DNA of 64,000 nucleotides from the NCBI GenBank assembly GCA_005884925.1, contig VAYU01000023.1:1-64000 (forward strand), written 5' to 3'. The translations under genes and the position numbers were made by a program. This document shows positions 16,043 to 24,817 of the stretch, piece by piece; within the stretch, counting starts at the first letter, position 1, and each line of letters starts with the position of its first letter. A model generated the notes under the pieces. That model was given only the letters and a program-made list of their open reading frames with translations, searched no databases and had not been told where the DNA came from. The stretch comes from Actinomycetota bacterium (GTDB lineage Bacteria; Actinomycetota; UBA4738; HRBIN12).

Positions 16043-16426
16043 TCAGCGAGGAGGCGGCGCGTCGCCCGGCGGCCGCTCGGGTCGGGTCAGGCCCGGCGGT
16101 TCCTGCGTGGGCTCGTCGAACTGGGACGGCTCCATACGCGGGTCCGGCGACTCCAGACCCGACATGCCGCCCACGAGTGCGCCCATGAGGCTCAGGAAGA
16201 TCGCGCTCGCGATGGCGACCGACCACATGGCCATCGATCCCGGCCGGAACGCGATGGCACCCCAGACGGCGCCGCCGACCGCTCCCACACCGGCACCGAC
16301 CAGGGCTCCGATCGAGATCCGCGAGGCCCATCGGCGGATGTGTCGTCGTTCACGTCGCTCCAGGTCCCGGTCCATGGGGCCTGCGTACCCCGGAGCGTCC
16401 TCGACGAACCGACGGCGCGCACGCAT
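16043..16426 (-). CDS. hypothetical membrane protein, two helices
   Basis: A 127-residue protein: an Arg-rich cytoplasmic N-terminus (DRDLERRERRHIRRWASRI), two hydrophobic helices rich in Gly and Ala (ISIGALVGAGVGAVGGAVWG and MWSVAIASAIFLSLMGALVGG) and a Pro/Glu-rich tail. I chose ATG 16426; no good ribosome site precedes it. It converges with the phosphoesterase gene and diverges from the coiled-coil gene at 16482. Unknown function. Confidence 0.6.
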   Translation of the reverse strand: MRARRRFVEDAPGYAGPMDRDLERRERRHIRRWASRISIGALVGAGVGAVGGAVWGAIAFRPGSMAMWSVAIASAIFLSLMGALVGGMSGLESPDPRMEPSQFDEPTQEPPGLTRPERPPGDAPPPR

Positions 16427-16481
16427 GGTCCCGCGGGTGTGGGGTAACCAGGGGGCGACGGAGGAAAGGAGGGTTGTCGTG

Positions 16482-16940
16482 ATGGATCGGATACTCGGTG
16501 ACAAAACGCTTCGCATGCGTGACCGGTTGTTGAGCGCGAGGCTCGGGAACCTCGATCGTCAGAACGAGCGGCTCCGCAACGAGGTATCGGTGTTGCACTC
16601 GCAGCTGGACCACGAGCGTGAGGAACACGAGGAGCTCCGTGACGCGCTGCGTTCCAAGCCCAAGGAGGTTTCGGTCCGCAAGCCCGGCCTCGTTCGCATC
16701 GCGGTGATCGGCGGAGGTGCCTACCTCCTCGGCGCTCATGCGGGACGCGAACGGTACGAGGAGGTCATGCGGTGGGCGCGTTCGATGCGTGATCGCATGC
16801 GCGGGAGCGCAGAGGACGTCGCGACGCAGCTCGACGTCCAGGCCTCGAAGGTGGAAGATCGCGTCGAGAAGAAGATGGCCGACGCCGATCTGGCGTCGTC
16901 GCGTCGGACGTCGCAGGTGCCGAACAGCGTCCGGTCGTAA
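16482..16940 (+). CDS. membrane-linked coiled-coil protein
   Basis: A 152-residue protein. Residues ~15-60 form a coiled coil (LGNLDRQNERLRNEVSVLHS and on through HEREEHEELRDAL). A short hydrophobic helix follows (VRIAVIGGGAYLLGAHAG, ~72-89), then a charged helical region (RYEEVMRWARSMRDRMRG). It may bend onto the inner membrane face. AAAGGAGGG at 16465-16473 supports ATG 16482. The stop lies 7 bp from the convergent radical SAM gene's end, and the likely terminator hairpin (17004-17039) falls inside that gene. Confidence 0.68.
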   Translation: MDRILGDKTLRMRDRLLSARLGNLDRQNERLRNEVSVLHSQLDHEREEHEELRDALRSKPKEVSVRKPGLVRIAVIGGGAYLLGAHAGRERYEEVMRWARSMRDRMRGSAEDVATQLDVQASKVEDRVEKKMADADLASSRRTSQVPNSVRS

Positions 16941-16947
16941 CGGCGGC

Positions 16948-17907
16948 TCAGCAGAGCTTCAACTGTTCGTCCGACGGCGGTTCGGCTCTCACCTGACGGG
17001 AGCCGCTGACCGGGATCGGGCGACCGATCCCGGTCAGCGTTCTTTCCACCCGGCGTGACAGCCGGCCCCGTTCGGTCGGCGGGGCGTATGCCTTCCGATA
17101 GAGCGACCGGTATCGCGCGACGAGGTCCGGTCGGTTGGCTTCGAGCCAGGGGAGGAACTCCTCGCGGACGCCCGGTCGACGGTGCAGGAGGATCGGGGAG
17201 ACGTGCGTGGCACCGGCTGCGACGGCGGCCTCGACGACGCGCTCGACCTGACCCGGACCGTCGGAGATGCCCGGAAGGACCGGTGCGATCAGGACGCCCG
17301 TCGGGATCCCGGCGTCGTTGAGCGTCCTGACGGCGTCCATCCGAGCTCGCGGGCTGGGCGTTCCCGGCTCGGTCTTCCGCCAGACGTCCTCGTCCATCGT
17401 TCCGATGGAGAAGGCGGCAGCGATCGGTGCGGCGGACGCTGCCTGTTCCAAGAGGTCGATGTCACGCAGGATCAGCGTGCCCTTGGTGAGGATGGAGAAC
17501 GGGTTCCGACGCGCGGTCAGGGCGCTCAGGATCCCGCGCATCAAGCGGTACCGGCCCTCGACCCGTTGGTACGGGTCCGTCCCGGTCCCCATCGCGATGT
17601 GCTCGCCCTTCCACCGGCGCGACGCGAGCTCGCGGGCGAGGACCTCCGGGGCGTTGATCTTCACCACGATCTTCGTCTCGAAGTCGCGCCCGGCATCCAT
17701 GTCGAGGTAGGTGTGGGTCGGCCGCGCGAAGCAGTACACGCAGGCGTGGGTGCAGCCGCGGTACGGGTTGATCGTCCAATCGAACGGCATCGTGCGGCCG
17801 GGCACCTTGTTGATCACCGACCGGGCCTCCACCTCGATGCACGTGATCCCGCGGAACTCGGGAGTGTCGAAGGTACGGCGAGCCAGTTCGAACATCTGTT
17901 CGGTCAT
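16948..17907 (-). CDS. Rv2578c-family radical SAM protein
   Basis: A 319-residue radical SAM enzyme. The iron-sulfur motif CTHACVYC (~53-60) lies in NPYRGCTHACVYCFARPTH, the hallmark of the Rv2578c/SplB-like family. Further conserved blocks are GTDPYQRVEGRYRLMR (~108-123), FSILTKGTLILRDIDLL and the LPGISDGPGQVE loop. Its substrate is unknown; DNA photoproduct lyases are remote relatives. The last ~30 residues are basic and contain the DNA segment forming the perfect 16-bp stem at 17004-17039. Confidence 0.9.
   Translation of the reverse strand: MTEQMFELARRTFDTPEFRGITCIEVEARSVINKVPGRTMPFDWTINPYRGCTHACVYCFARPTHTYLDMDAGRDFETKIVVKINAPEVLARELASRRWKGEHIAMGTGTDPYQRVEGRYRLMRGILSALTARRNPFSILTKGTLILRDIDLLEQAASAAPIAAAFSIGTMDEDVWRKTEPGTPSPRARMDAVRTLNDAGIPTGVLIAPVLPGISDGPGQVERVVEAAVAAGATHVSPILLHRRPGVREEFLPWLEANRPDLVARYRSLYRKAYAPPTERGRLSRRVERTLTGIGRPIPVSGSRQVRAEPPSDEQLKLC
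17004..17039 (+). terminator. strong hairpin inside a coding end, likely terminator for the convergent gene
   Basis: A perfect 16-bp stem (17004-17019 with 17024-17039) and GCGA loop. It lies 64 bp past the stop of the plus-strand coiled-coil gene but within the C-terminal coding part of the radical SAM gene, where it encodes GIGRPIP and neighbouring residues. A T-run is lacking, so termination is plausible, not proved. Confidence 0.45.
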
Positions 17908-18012
17908 GCGAGGACCCTAGAACAGACGTTCGGATGCCACAAGTCCGCTGATCACGTGTAGGGGCGGCCGAACCCGGGAACCATCGGAACAGGTCGTTCG
18001 AAGGAGGATGAC

Positions 18013-18627
18013 ATGGCACGGGAGATCTCGATGGGACCGGCCCGCGCGAAGGTCAGGGCCTCGACCCGCCCGGTGATCAGCTGGGGCGCGGTCTTCGGAG
18101 GCGCCGTCGTGGGGCTCGCGTTGTTCGCGTTGCTGGCGTCGTTATGGCTCGCCCTTGCGTTCGAGTCCGGGACCGGCGTCGTCCGAACGAACCTCGCGTG
18201 GTTCCTGGGAGGCTCCGCCCTGGGATGCCTGTTCCTGGGCGGGATCATCACGGGGTACCTCACGGGCATCCGGAGCGCCGGGAGCGGCATCCTGCACGGG
18301 TGGTCGCTCTGGGGTCTGCTCATGATCGCGACGATCGCGATCGGCATCCCCAGCGTGCTCAACATCTTCGGCCTCGACCGGGTGACGACGGGACTCGACA
18401 CCGGGAGCGTCGGGAACGCGAACGCCCTCTGGGCGTCGTTCTGGACGATTCTCGGCGGTTTCGTCGCCGCCGGTCTCGGTGGCGCGATCGGAGGAGCCGT
18501 CGCCCGGGAGCCGGGCGTCGTTGCGACCACTGAGGCGGAGCGAACCATCGTGGACGTTGGCGACCACGATGACGACCACGATGACGACCACGATCACGAC
18601 CGCGACATCCAACACGCCCGAGTGTGA
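18013..18627 (+). CDS. four-helix membrane protein with His/Asp-rich tail
   Basis: A 204-residue inner-membrane protein with about four helices (~25-50, ~63-85, ~98-118, ~140-165) joined by short loops. The C-terminal tail is a run of Asp and His (VGDHDDDHDDDHDHDRD, ~182-198), encoded by repeats of the six bases GACGAC/CACGAT, and could bind divalent metal ions. GGAGG stands 5 bp before ATG 18013. It is monocistronic, ending at a strong hairpin at 18659-18697. No family recognised with certainty. Confidence 0.75.
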   Translation: MAREISMGPARAKVRASTRPVISWGAVFGGAVVGLALFALLASLWLALAFESGTGVVRTNLAWFLGGSALGCLFLGGIITGYLTGIRSAGSGILHGWSLWGLLMIATIAIGIPSVLNIFGLDRVTTGLDTGSVGNANALWASFWTILGGFVAAGLGGAIGGAVAREPGVVATTEAERTIVDVGDHDDDHDDDHDHDRDIQHARV

Positions 18628-18658
18628 GCTGAGGGGTCGATAGCGCCGGGACTTCGCA

Positions 18659-18697
18659 GATGCACCGGCGGTCGCGCGGAGCGACCGCCGGTGCATC
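18659..18697 (+). terminator. intrinsic terminator hairpin
   Basis: A perfect 17-bp stem (18659-18675 with 18681-18697), loop GCGGA, 31 bp after the membrane protein stop and 50 bp before the next gene. No long T-run follows. Confidence 0.7.
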
Positions 18698-18746
18698 GCT
18701 TGTCGGAACGCTCCCCATCGACGGATGATGGGCTCCCCGACCAGTC

Positions 18747-21700
18747 GTGGAGAACATGAGCGCCCCGATCGATCCGGCCAGCCATGCCATACGCGCCGCG
18801 GAGCCCGAACCGCTGCGTGAGCATGCCCCCGAGGCCATCGTCGTGCTCGATCCGCACGACGGGCGATTCGTCATGGTCGACGCGGAGGCTGAGCTGCTGT
18901 TCGGGATCGATCGGGAGCGGCTGACGACCGCCGGACCGACCGAGGTGAGCCCGCCGTCGCAGCCGGACGGCCGGTCTTCCGACGCGGCCGCGACCGCGTA
19001 CATCGAGCAGGCCATGCATGGTGAGATGCCGGTGTTCCGGTGGATCTTCCGGCGCGCCGACGGTGACGAGGTGGCGCGGGAGGTCCGGCTGCGGGCGCTG
19101 CCCGGCCCCGATGGTCGCACGCTCGTCCTCGGCAGCATCACCGGCGCGACGACGCGCGATGCCCCGCAGGAGCGACTCGGGGTGTGGGACGCACGCGAGG
19201 CGAGGGACCCGCACGCAGCGTTCATCGCTTCGCTCCATGACGGCTTCGAGATGATGGGTCGCGACGGCACGATCCTCGATGTGAACGAGCGGTTCGCGGA
19301 GATCGTGGGCATGCCTCGCGATGCGATCATCGGGCTGCGGCCGCCCTTCCCGTGGTGGTTCGCGGAGGGACCCGAGCGGAGCCGCGTCGAGCAAGCCTTG
19401 GCGTCGGTGATCGACGGTGGCTCGGGCGAATTCGACTTCACCTTCCGGCGACCCGACGGCCGGACGGTCGACGTGATCCTGAATGCCAACGAGGTCGTTG
19501 GTTCCGACGGCGAGCGGTTGGGACTGGTTGCGATCGTCAAGGACGTCAGCGAGCGCGTGGCCGCACAGGCGGAACGCGATGAGCTGGTGACCAGCTTGGC
19601 GGAGGAACGCTCGCAGCTCGCGATGGTCCTGCAGCGCCTTTCGCGTCTCCAGGGATTCACGGCGTCCATCGCTGAGCGCCTGACGCAAGCCGAGGTGATC
19701 GATTCCTTGCTGTCGGCCGCGCGAGAGGCGGTTCACGCATCGGGTGCCGCCGTCATCTTGCTCACGGACGACGACGTGCTGGCCGTCGTCGCGACGGACG
19801 GCGAACTCGATCCAGAGATGATCCCCGCGACATCGTCCCCGACGGTTGCGGGCGATATCCAAGAGGCGTTCCGGACGGGGAGGGCACGATGGTTGGAACC
19901 CCGCCCGCGCGGGGAGGGTGCGCCGGATGACCGCTGGGGCTTCATCCCGCTCGTGCGCCGTGGCGGCTCCATGGGCCTGCTCGCGATCCGCTGCCCGGAA
20001 GCCACCTTCACGTCCGAAGATCGCGCCATGCTCGAGACGATGGTATGGCAGGCATCCCAGGCGCTCGAGCGGGCGCGGCTCCTGGAGAGCGAGGCGCGCA
20101 GCCGGCAGACGCTGGCTCGGGTGCTCGCGGTGAGCGATGCGGCGTTGGAGTGGCTCGGCTCCGACGACGCTCTTCACTCGCTCCTGCGACGCATCCGCGA
20201 GGCCCTGGGAACGGACAGCGCATCGCTCCTGGTGCTCCGGGGTGACACCCTGTACGTGCGCGCGACCGATGGGTTGGAACGGATCCCCGAGGAACAGGTC
20301 CCGATCCCGCTCGGGAAAGGCTTCTCGGGGCGCGTCGCAGCAGGGCGAACGCCGCTGATGGTCGAAGATGTCTCCCGCTTCGAGGTCGTGAGCCCATGGC
20401 TCCGCGAACGCCTCCGATCGGTCGTCGGCGTCCCGATCTTCCGTGCGGACGACGTGGTCGGCGTGCTTCACGTGGGCTCGACGTCGCACCGTGGGTTCGG
20501 CCGTGGCGATATCGAGCTCCTGGAACTGGTTGCAGCTCGGGTGGGCGGGGCCCTCGAGCGCGCGCGCCTCTTCGAGTCCGCTCGCGCCGCGCGATCCGAC
20601 GCGGCACGAGCGGCCGATCGTCTCCGGCGACTCCAGACGGCGACGGCTGCGCTGACGGGGGCGATCACCGTGCAGGAGGTCTCCACAGCGATCCTGAACC
20701 AGGCGATGGGCGTCGTTCGGGGCGACGCCGGGGTGCTCGTGCTCCCGTCGGACGACGGCCGCCACTTGGCGATCGTCGCCACGACCGGGGAGCCCGAGAC
20801 CCTGAACGGCGTCGGCCGACACCTCGATCGGTACGGGATCGACGACGACGCCGCCATCTGCGAGGCGTACCGATCCGGAACCCTGGTCTGGGTCCCGAGC
20901 CGGCGTGAGTGGAAGCGTCGGTTCGAGGAGGGCACGGCGACCGCAGACTCCACGGCCCGGTCGATCCTGGCGGTGCCGATGTGTATCGACGAACAGCGCC
21001 TCGGTGCGATCGGTCTGCTGTTCGAGTCCGAGGGTCGTCTGAGCAAGGGGGAGCGACGCCTGGCGACGACGTTCGCCGAGCAGGCGGCGTTGGCCCTCGA
21101 GCGAGCGAGACTCTTCGAGGCCGAGCGTGCCGCACGGGATACGACCGAACGCCTGCAGGCGCTCGCGGCGTCGCTGGCCGTCGTCGTGACCGCGAAGGAG
21201 GTCCTGACGATCCTGGTCGAGGACGGAAGCGCGGTCGTGGGCGCGGCATCCGCGTGGGCCGCGGTGCTTGACCGCGGGGCGCAGGAGCTGCAAGCCGTGG
21301 CCTCGCGTGGTTACGGATCGCCGCTGATCGATCCGTTCCAGACGCTATCCCTCGATCTACGGCTGCCGGCAACGGATGCCGTCCGGGAGCGACGCGAGAT
21401 CTGGTTCGACTCGCTCGAGGCCTTCGACCGGGCGTATCCGGGGTTCGACCGCGCGAGCGAGGAGCACGGTGGCGGGTTCGGATGCCTCCCGATGTTCGAC
21501 ACGGCTCGGCGTCCGATCGGTGTCGTGTCGTTGCAGCTCGCTCCGCGCCGGACGATCGGCGAGCGTGAGCGGTCGGCGTTGCGTGCGATCGTGGCGCTCG
21601 GCGCGCAGGCCCTCGAACGCGCGCAGCTCTACGAGCGGGAGCATGCGGTGGCGGCCACCCTGCAGAAGAGCTTGCTCCCGGGTTCGCTCCCCGAGGACCC

Positions 21701-22736
21701 ACGGGTCTCCGTTGCGACCCGCTACCGACCGGGCACCGAGGAGCTCGATGTCGGCGGCGATTGGTACGACGTGATCCGGGTCGGGGACGATCGGATCGGC
21801 GTCGCGATCGGCGACGTCGTCGGGCATGGGCTCGAGGCGGCGAGCGCGATGGGGCAGCTCCGAAGCGCGCTGCGGGGCCTCGCGTTGACCGGCCGTGGGC
21901 CGGGCACCGTCATCGAGGGGCTCGACCGGTTCGCGCGGACGTCGGCCCCGTCGACGATGGCGACCGTCGCGTACGCGGAGCTCGATCTGGAGGACAACGA
22001 GCTGCGGTACGCGTGCGCCGGCCATCCGCCGCCCGCCGTCCAGATCGCGGGGGAGGTCCGCTTCCTCGAACGGGGCCGCACCACGCCGCTCGCCGCGCTT
22101 CCGGAACCCATCCGGTGCAACGAAGAGACGGAGTCGTTCCCGGCGGGTTCGGTGCTGGTGCTGTACTCGGACGGGCTGATCGAGCGACGAGGCGAGCAGC
22201 TCGATCTAGGGATGGCACGGCTGCGAGACGTCCTGCGGGATGCCCCGTCGGGCCACCCCGAGGCTCTCGCCGATCGCCTCCTCGCCGAGTTGGTGGGTGA
22301 GGTTCCCCAGGACGATGACGTGGCCGTCCTGTGCCTGCGGGCCGCGCCGGAGGCTCCGCCACTGGTCATCTCGATGCCTCCCGAGCCCGCCGCCCTGGCC
22401 GACGTTCGTGCGTCGGTCCGTCGGTGGCTCGATGAGGTTCCGCTTCCGGAAGAGATGCGCGAAGAGGTGGTGCTCGCGTGCAACGAGGCATGTGCGAATG
22501 CGGTCGAGCACGCCTACCTCGACGGTCCGGCTGCTCCGATCCGCGTGAGCCTTCGTCGTAACGCCACGGACATCACGATCGAGATCGTCGATGAAGGCGC
22601 CTGGCGCCGGGATGGTGAGGACGCCGGGCGGGGCCATGGCATGCCCGTCATGCGCGCCCTGATGGACGAGGTCGACCTGCGTCCGACCGATGAGGGCACG
22701 GTCGTCGCCATGAGACGGCGTTTCGCGGAGCGCTAA
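18747..22736 (+). CDS. multi-sensor PAS-PAS-GAF x4 SpoIIE-type phosphatase with HATPase domain
   Basis: A 1329-residue cytoplasmic partner-switch hub. Two PAS units (~25-120 and ~150-275) and about four GAF domains (~315-450, ~465-620, ~630-800, ~810-960) lead to a PP2C/SpoIIE serine phosphatase (~965-1195) and a terminal GHKL ATPase (~1210-1329). Phosphatase metal residues appear in DVGGDWYDVI, IGDVVGHGLEAA, LYSDGLIERR and QDDDVAVLCL. The ATPase N box is LACNEACANAVEHAY, with EIVDEGAWR and GHGMPVMR. Such proteins dephosphorylate a STAS antagonist and hold an anti-sigma-kinase domain in one chain. A STAS gene follows 2 bp later. GTG 18747 or ATG 18756 may start it. Confidence 0.92.
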   Translation: MENMSAPIDPASHAIRAAEPEPLREHAPEAIVVLDPHDGRFVMVDAEAELLFGIDRERLTTAGPTEVSPPSQPDGRSSDAAATAYIEQAMHGEMPVFRWIFRRADGDEVAREVRLRALPGPDGRTLVLGSITGATTRDAPQERLGVWDAREARDPHAAFIASLHDGFEMMGRDGTILDVNERFAEIVGMPRDAIIGLRPPFPWWFAEGPERSRVEQALASVIDGGSGEFDFTFRRPDGRTVDVILNANEVVGSDGERLGLVAIVKDVSERVAAQAERDELVTSLAEERSQLAMVLQRLSRLQGFTASIAERLTQAEVIDSLLSAAREAVHASGAAVILLTDDDVLAVVATDGELDPEMIPATSSPTVAGDIQEAFRTGRARWLEPRPRGEGAPDDRWGFIPLVRRGGSMGLLAIRCPEATFTSEDRAMLETMVWQASQALERARLLESEARSRQTLARVLAVSDAALEWLGSDDALHSLLRRIREALGTDSASLLVLRGDTLYVRATDGLERIPEEQVPIPLGKGFSGRVAAGRTPLMVEDVSRFEVVSPWLRERLRSVVGVPIFRADDVVGVLHVGSTSHRGFGRGDIELLELVAARVGGALERARLFESARAARSDAARAADRLRRLQTATAALTGAITVQEVSTAILNQAMGVVRGDAGVLVLPSDDGRHLAIVATTGEPETLNGVGRHLDRYGIDDDAAICEAYRSGTLVWVPSRREWKRRFEEGTATADSTARSILAVPMCIDEQRLGAIGLLFESEGRLSKGERRLATTFAEQAALALERARLFEAERAARDTTERLQALAASLAVVVTAKEVLTILVEDGSAVVGAASAWAAVLDRGAQELQAVASRGYGSPLIDPFQTLSLDLRLPATDAVRERREIWFDSLEAFDRAYPGFDRASEEHGGGFGCLPMFDTARRPIGVVSLQLAPRRTIGERERSALRAIVALGAQALERAQLYEREHAVAATLQKSLLPGSLPEDPRVSVATRYRPGTEELDVGGDWYDVIRVGDDRIGVAIGDVVGHGLEAASAMGQLRSALRGLALTGRGPGTVIEGLDRFARTSAPSTMATVAYAELDLEDNELRYACAGHPPPAVQIAGEVRFLERGRTTPLAALPEPIRCNEETESFPAGSVLVLYSDGLIERRGEQLDLGMARLRDVLRDAPSGHPEALADRLLAELVGEVPQDDDVAVLCLRAAPEAPPLVISMPPEPAALADVRASVRRWLDEVPLPEEMREEVVLACNEACANAVEHAYLDGPAAPIRVSLRRNATDITIEIVDEGAWRRDGEDAGRGHGMPVMRALMDEVDLRPTDEGTVVAMRRRFAER

Positions 22737-22738
22737 CC

Positions 22739-23173
22739 ATGCCGGCGGGACCCGATGGACGATCCGAGCCTGCGGCCCACGGATATACTCGTGATCCCGC
22801 GCCGAGGACCCACGAAGGGACGTCTGAGATCGATCTCACCGTGCGTTCCCGCGTCGTCGCTGGGTGGACCGTCCTCTCCGTCGAAGGCGAGGTCGACCTG
22901 TATACAGCGCCCGCGGTGCGAGACGCGGCCGTGGCGGCGATGGAGTCCGGCGTCGACCACCTGGTCCTTGACCTGACCGCCGTCCCCTTCATCGATTCCA
23001 GTGGGCTGGGCGTGATCGTAGCGTGCCTGAAGCGGCTCCGCGAGGTAGGCGGCGATCTCGCACTCGTGAGCCCGCCGAGCTCACCGCCGACCAAGCTCCT
23101 TTCCGTGACCGGTCTCGATCATGCGATCCCGACGCACGCGACGGTGGACGCGGCCCTCGCCGACGTGCACTGA
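22739..23173 (+). CDS. STAS-domain anti-sigma factor antagonist
   Basis: A 144-residue protein whose STAS domain spans ~32-142: SVEGEVDLYTAPAVRDAA, then LVLDLTAVPFIDSSGLGVIV with the phosphorylatable serine and LALVSPP. The first ~30 residues are unconserved; a later start such as GTG at VRSRV is possible. It lies directly behind the SpoIIE/HATPase hub and is its most likely substrate. The 3' end meets the convergent gene at 23175. Confidence 0.88.
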   Translation: MPAGPDGRSEPAAHGYTRDPAPRTHEGTSEIDLTVRSRVVAGWTVLSVEGEVDLYTAPAVRDAAVAAMESGVDHLVLDLTAVPFIDSSGLGVIVACLKRLREVGGDLALVSPPSSPPTKLLSVTGLDHAIPTHATVDAALADVH

Positions 23174-23174
23174 G

Positions 23175-23501
23175 CTACCGATCCAAGGCGCGTTCGAGCT
23201 GCGCCTTCGACATCTTCGAACGGCCCTCCAGTCCGCGCTCCTTGGCCTCGTTGTAGAGCTGATCGTACGTGCGGCCTCGCGGTCCCGTATGGGAACGGAG
23301 GCCACCGCGGCGACCCGACGAGATGTCCTGCGTTGACGAACGGCTCTTCGTCTTCGCCTCCCCCGACCGGGCGCGTTCCTTGTTCACCGTCCGCGCGGCG
23401 ATCTCCTCCGCGAGGTCTTCCGATCGGCCCTGCTCCTTGAGTCCTTCCTTGATGTGCGTGTACTGACGCTCGCGTTTGGCATTCCACGCCTTCTGCGGCA
23501 T
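23175..23501 (-). CDS. small stress-type protein ('plasmid stabilization' family)
   Basis: A 108-residue hydrophilic protein of a widespread family usually labelled plasmid stabilization protein, a name with little support. Landmarks are AWNAKRERQYTHIKEGLKEQ, AEEIAARTVNKERARSGE, the SSGRRGGLRSHTGPRGRT loop and an end resembling a Rho-N/SAP-type helix pair (YDQLYNEAKERGLEGRSKMS), which may bind nucleic acid. A promoter of the SigB/SigF type lies at 23543-23568. ATG 23501 is preceded by GGGAGGGA. The gene converges with the STAS gene. Confidence 0.8.
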   Translation of the reverse strand: MPQKAWNAKRERQYTHIKEGLKEQGRSEDLAEEIAARTVNKERARSGEAKTKSRSSTQDISSGRRGGLRSHTGPRGRTYDQLYNEAKERGLEGRSKMSKAQLERALDR

Positions 23502-23542
23502 GTCGCTCCCTCCCTTGCTCGTCGTTCGGGCTCGCCCGTCCT

Positions 23543-23568
23543 ATACCCGCTCGGGCACGGCGATGAAC
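23543..23568 (-). promoter_or_regulatory. SigB/SigF-type promoter candidate
   Basis: On the minus strand GTTC (23565-23568), 16 bp, GGGTAT (23543-23548). The start codon of the small stress-type protein is 42 bp downstream. The -10 is a full match to the stress-sigma consensus. Confidence 0.52.
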
Positions 23569-23587
23569 GCGGTCTCCGCGGAGCGCG

Positions 23588-24352
23588 TCAGCTCGGAGGA
23601 GCGGCCGACGTCGGAAGCGTGGGCGTCGGTGCGGTGGGCGAAGGAACGGACGAGGTTGAGGCGCTCGGACTGGGCGTCACCGAGGTCGCCGTCGGGCTCG
23701 GAGATCCGGTCGGCGACATCGGGGTCGTCGTCGGCGCCGCCGCCGAGGGGGTCGGGTGGAGCAGCTTGCCGATCGGGCTGACCGGGCCACCCGAGCTGTG
23801 GGCGAGCGAGAACACCTGCTGCGAGCGGGTGGTCGATGACGAAGCGCCGAGCACGATCGCGAGCGCAACGATGCTCGTCACGAGCAGACCGCTGGCCGCC
23901 GCGGCTGCCACGGCGGGCGCAGCCCGAGACACGCGCTCACGCATCCACTCCGAGCGCCTGCGCCGTTCCAGCTGGGCGGACAACTCGGTGTGCTGGTTCA
24001 ACCAGGCCATGTACGGCGCGCAGGCGTAGACGGCACCCTGCCAGAGGAACAGGGCGGCCAGGATCGGCCCGGCGCGGTGCGTCACGAGCAGCCAGACGCC
24101 CGTAGCCCACAGGACGCATGCCACGAGCGTCTCCGTGCGTGTCGTCCAGAGCGCCGTCAGCACGTTCGCCCGGTCGCGCTCCTTCGGCGTTCGCAGGAAC
24201 ACACCCTCGCGGCGGAACAGGCCTTGGCCACACGCGAGTGCGACGGTCCAGGAGAGCGAAAGCCAATTCGCGAAGGCCCGGCTCAGGCCGAGGAGCCGCC
24301 GGCTGCGATAGCCGAGCACCCTTCGTAGGCGATCCCCAACGTGAGCTTCCAC
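23588..24352 (-). pseudogene. C-terminal remnant resembling a family-2 glycosyltransferase membrane tail
   Basis: The frame encodes a helix-rich stretch, GLSRAFANWLSLSWTVALAC then GLFRREGVFLRTPKERD, that resembles the membrane end of large processive glycosyltransferases, two more hydrophobic helices, a cytoplasmic basic patch, another helix and a long Ser/Pro/Thr tail. The catalytic N-terminal domain is absent: the frame runs into the oppositely-framed exported gene at 24283. GTG 24352 is one of several possible starts and has no clear ribosome site. It could be a functional membrane protein of ~254 residues, but a 5'-truncated relic is more likely. Confidence 0.45.
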
Positions 24353-24768
24353 GAACCTCGGTCGCGGCGATACCTGAGCTGACCACCACCGAAGCAGCCG
24401 CCGGCACCCGCATCGTCCCAGGTATAGCGGAGCGATGCCGTCTTCGGCGTCCACCTGACGGGAGCCAGGACCCAGAGGGTTCCCGCGTGCGGGAGACGGT
24501 GGTGCACCCACGACACGGGACGATCGACGGCGCCCGAGATCGCCCGGCGGAGCGCCGCGCTCGCCAGCGTGCAACCTTGACGGGTCGCGGGGTTCAGGCA
24601 GAGCCGGTCAAGGATCTGGATCGGCCGGCCGCCGGTATCGAGGACACGTGCGTCGAGCGCCGCTTCTGCCCGGATACCCCGGCCGTGGATGTCGCCGCCT
24701 CCCGTGGCGGCGGATGCCGCGGCGGCGCCGATCAGGACGAAACAGACGGCGATGGCGGTGATGCGCAC
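24283..24768 (-). CDS. exported hypothetical protein
   Basis: A 161-residue protein with a clear signal peptide (ITAIAVCFVLIGAAAASAA, cleaved near residue 21). The mature part has two cysteine pairs (LCLNPATRQGCT and GGCFGGG...YEGCSA) and a Gly/Ser-rich end. No family recognised. It starts at GTG 24768. The 3' end overlaps the glycosyltransferase-like frame by up to 70 bp, and the degraded TMEM175-like stretch lies just upstream, so this patch has been rearranged. Confidence 0.58.
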   Translation of the reverse strand: MRITAIAVCFVLIGAAAASAATGGGDIHGRGIRAEAALDARVLDTGGRPIQILDRLCLNPATRQGCTLASAALRRAISGAVDRPVSWVHHRLPHAGTLWVLAPVRWTPKTASLRYTWDDAGAGGCFGGGQLRYRRDRGSWKLTLGIAYEGCSAIAAGGSSA

Positions 24769-24817
24769 GGGCGAACCATGTCAGGCCCGGGCGTCCCGCG
24801 CAACCGCCGAAAGGCGG

